Below are positions 21,606 through 22,968 of a DNA stretch of 22,968 nucleotides, one piece after another. The DNA is taken from contig CAZIKB010000108.1 of NCBI GenBank assembly GCA_964539665.1, positions 1 to 22,968 of the forward strand. Direction: 5' to 3'. The notes under the pieces are model-generated. The model worked only from the letters and a program-made list of their open reading frames with translations. It did not search any database and was not told the DNA's origin. The stretch is from CAZIKB01 sp964539665. Lineage in GTDB: Bacteria > Zhuqueibacterota > Zhuqueibacteria > Oceanimicrobiales > Oceanimicrobiaceae. A program made the position numbers and the translations under genes. Position 1 is the first letter of the stretch. Each line of letters opens with the position of its first letter.

Positions 21606-22859
21606 ATGACTACTCTCCTCATTGCCGATGATGAGCAAACTTTTTTAGACTTCATGGTAAGACTTCTGCAAAAAGATCACCAACTACTGATAGCCAGAAA
21701 CTGGACTGAAGTATTAGAAAAATTTGAATCGAATATTTGGCGATTAAATGCAACCATTTTGGATGTGAACATGCCCGGGCTCAGCATTGATCCATTTTCG
21801 ATGGTTGATAAACTATTAAAAGCCAATCCAACGGTGCCCATGGTAATTATTTCCGGTCAGGATATTGTATTAAAACATGATTTTCTCAGGATGGGAGTGT
21901 TTCAATACCATGGTAAACCAATTGACATGCTGGATTTAAAACTAACTATCAGAAGCGCACTTGAGTTTAATCAAGTGAGAAGAAAACTCGAACATTATAA
22001 TAAAACTGAAAGAGACGAGATTAAATTTTACCAAAAACTGTTCAATTTAGATTTTATTGATTTAATTGATCGAATCAAAAGTCACGATACTTTTTCCAGC
22101 AGGACACCAGTGTTAATACGTTCTGAGGCAGGGACCAGACCAGATAAATTAGCAAAAATCATTAGTGAAGAAATTGACGGTAGACTCTTTTTTAAAAAAG
22201 TATGTCATGAGAATTTAAAAAATATTCTTCCATACAATTTGCAAAACAGCGATACCTTGTATCTTGAAGGAATTGAAAGCCTGAGCAGAGATGAACATTT
22301 ATTCCTGCTGAATCTTATTAATAAAATGGATGCAACAAACGAATCCAATGATAAATATATACCAAACTTTAGACTTATTGTATCGATTTCTAATCAAATT
22401 GAATTTGAATTAAAAAATAATCCAGAACTCGCTCAACTTGTCGATGAATTATCAAAAGTGGAGTTTCGAATAGATCCCTTACGATTAAGGAAACATGAAT
22501 TAAAGGGTATCATATCTTTAGTTTTCGAAAAAAAGAAAAAGCAGAAATTAGCAAAACCAGAACTAATTTCAGATGAACTTTATGCTAATTTTGTAGAGTA
22601 CAATTGGCCCTTAAATTATGATGAACTGTATATCATAATTGAATCTTTATTGTTAACCTGTCCTGAGAAGGTGCTTTTGCCAAAACATCTTCATCAGTTG
22701 GATTTTTCAAATATCGCCAATTCCAAATATCCGACTTTGGATGACATGGTCGAAGAACATATTAAAAAAGCTCTTAGAATGACTATGGGCAATAAGTCCC
22801 GGGCTGCAAAAATGCTTGGCATTACTCCCAAAACTTTATACGCCCGCATCAGACATTAA
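21606..22859 (+). CDS. Response regulator with degenerate AAA+ domain and Fis-type HTH
   Basis: NtrC-like regulator of 417 residues. The receiver (about 1-125) is intact: acidic pocket D8/D9, phospho-acceptor D53 (ILDVNMPG), S83 and K104. The central region (about 150-345) keeps the outline of a sigma54-activator AAA+ domain, but Walker A is replaced by RSEAGTRPDK near 172-181, Walker B reads DTLYLEGIE (216-224, without the DE pair), only about 20 residues separate the equivalents of the NC and Walker B segments so the GAFTGA loop is absent, and the arginine-finger segment FRxDLYYRL is not recognisable. A Fis-type helix-turn-helix ends the protein (NKSRAAKMLGITPKTLYARI). AAAGGA lies eight bases before the ATG. 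I infer phosphorylation-controlled DNA binding without ATPase or sigma54 activation. It is an orphan here; its kinase could be the one at 11389. Confidence 0.9.
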   Translation: MTTLLIADDEQTFLDFMVRLLQKDHQLLIARNWTEVLEKFESNIWRLNATILDVNMPGLSIDPFSMVDKLLKANPTVPMVIISGQDIVLKHDFLRMGVFQYHGKPIDMLDLKLTIRSALEFNQVRRKLEHYNKTERDEIKFYQKLFNLDFIDLIDRIKSHDTFSSRTPVLIRSEAGTRPDKLAKIISEEIDGRLFFKKVCHENLKNILPYNLQNSDTLYLEGIESLSRDEHLFLLNLINKMDATNESNDKYIPNFRLIVSISNQIEFELKNNPELAQLVDELSKVEFRIDPLRLRKHELKGIISLVFEKKKKQKLAKPELISDELYANFVEYNWPLNYDELYIIIESLLLTCPEKVLLPKHLHQLDFSNIANSKYPTLDDMVEEHIKKALRMTMGNKSRAAKMLGITPKTLYARIRH

Positions 22860-22968
22860 ATAGGTATTATTAATTTCCTCCTGAATGGAGCATTAAGTCC
22901 TTCCTTTTACATGTAATTAGTGTTTGATCGAAAACCATTTAACTAATTGTAAATTAAAAGACATAACA

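Overview
The window carries a contiguous, ordinary-looking bacterial chromosome segment, AT-rich, with about twenty protein genes, no rRNA, tRNA, CRISPR array, IS element or phage gene that I can see. Cell envelope content (a lipobox lipoprotein with PEGA modules, a probable outer membrane beta-barrel protein, secreted PD40/M28/PDZ peptidase) indicates a diderm. Shine-Dalgarno sites of the AAGGAGG type are frequent, which argues against Bacteroidetes proper. The mix of genes is what I would expect in an uncultured lineage of the wider FCB group (Calditrichota, KSB1 or Marinimicrobia-like). That placement is inference, not something the sequence proves.

Layout. 67-366 (+): small three-helix membrane protein. 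379-3649 (-): dksA-like, gre C-terminal-like, purC-like, a beta-carbonic-anhydrase-like protein and a CaCA Na+/Ca2+ antiporter, in that order of transcription. 3650-3988: a divergent regulatory region rich in inverted repeats. 3989-5323 (+): CNNM/CBS/CorC-type transporter. 5375-5884 (-): HNH nuclease. 5885-6229: intergenic region with a good sigma70 promoter. 6230-7261 (+): threonine aldolase, closed by an intrinsic terminator. 7333-17792 (+): trkA, trkH, a shortened family-5 solute-binding protein, a Cache-HAMP histidine kinase, a PD40-M28-PDZ peptidase, a GlsB/YeaQ membrane protein and an M29-type aminopeptidase; trkA to the kinase are overlapping or nearly touching and look like one transcript. 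17809-17857 (-): strong terminator for the minus-strand pair at 17891-20701 (PEGA/Ig lipoprotein and a coiled-coil outer membrane protein). 20931-22859 (+): sigma70 promoter, small single-helix protein and a response regulator whose central AAA+ domain is degenerate.

How they may work together. TrkA/TrkH form a potassium uptake system. The binding protein immediately upstream of the histidine kinase has no ABC permease or ATPase nearby, so it may present a ligand to the kinase rather than feed a transporter. The kinase has no adjacent regulator; the only response regulator in the window lies 8.4 kb downstream and seems to have lost both ATP hydrolysis and sigma54 contact. These two are the most unusual observations here. 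A third is the carbonic-anhydrase-like gene, whose zinc-site N-terminus is intact in sequence but has no ATG, GTG or TTG in frame ahead of it.
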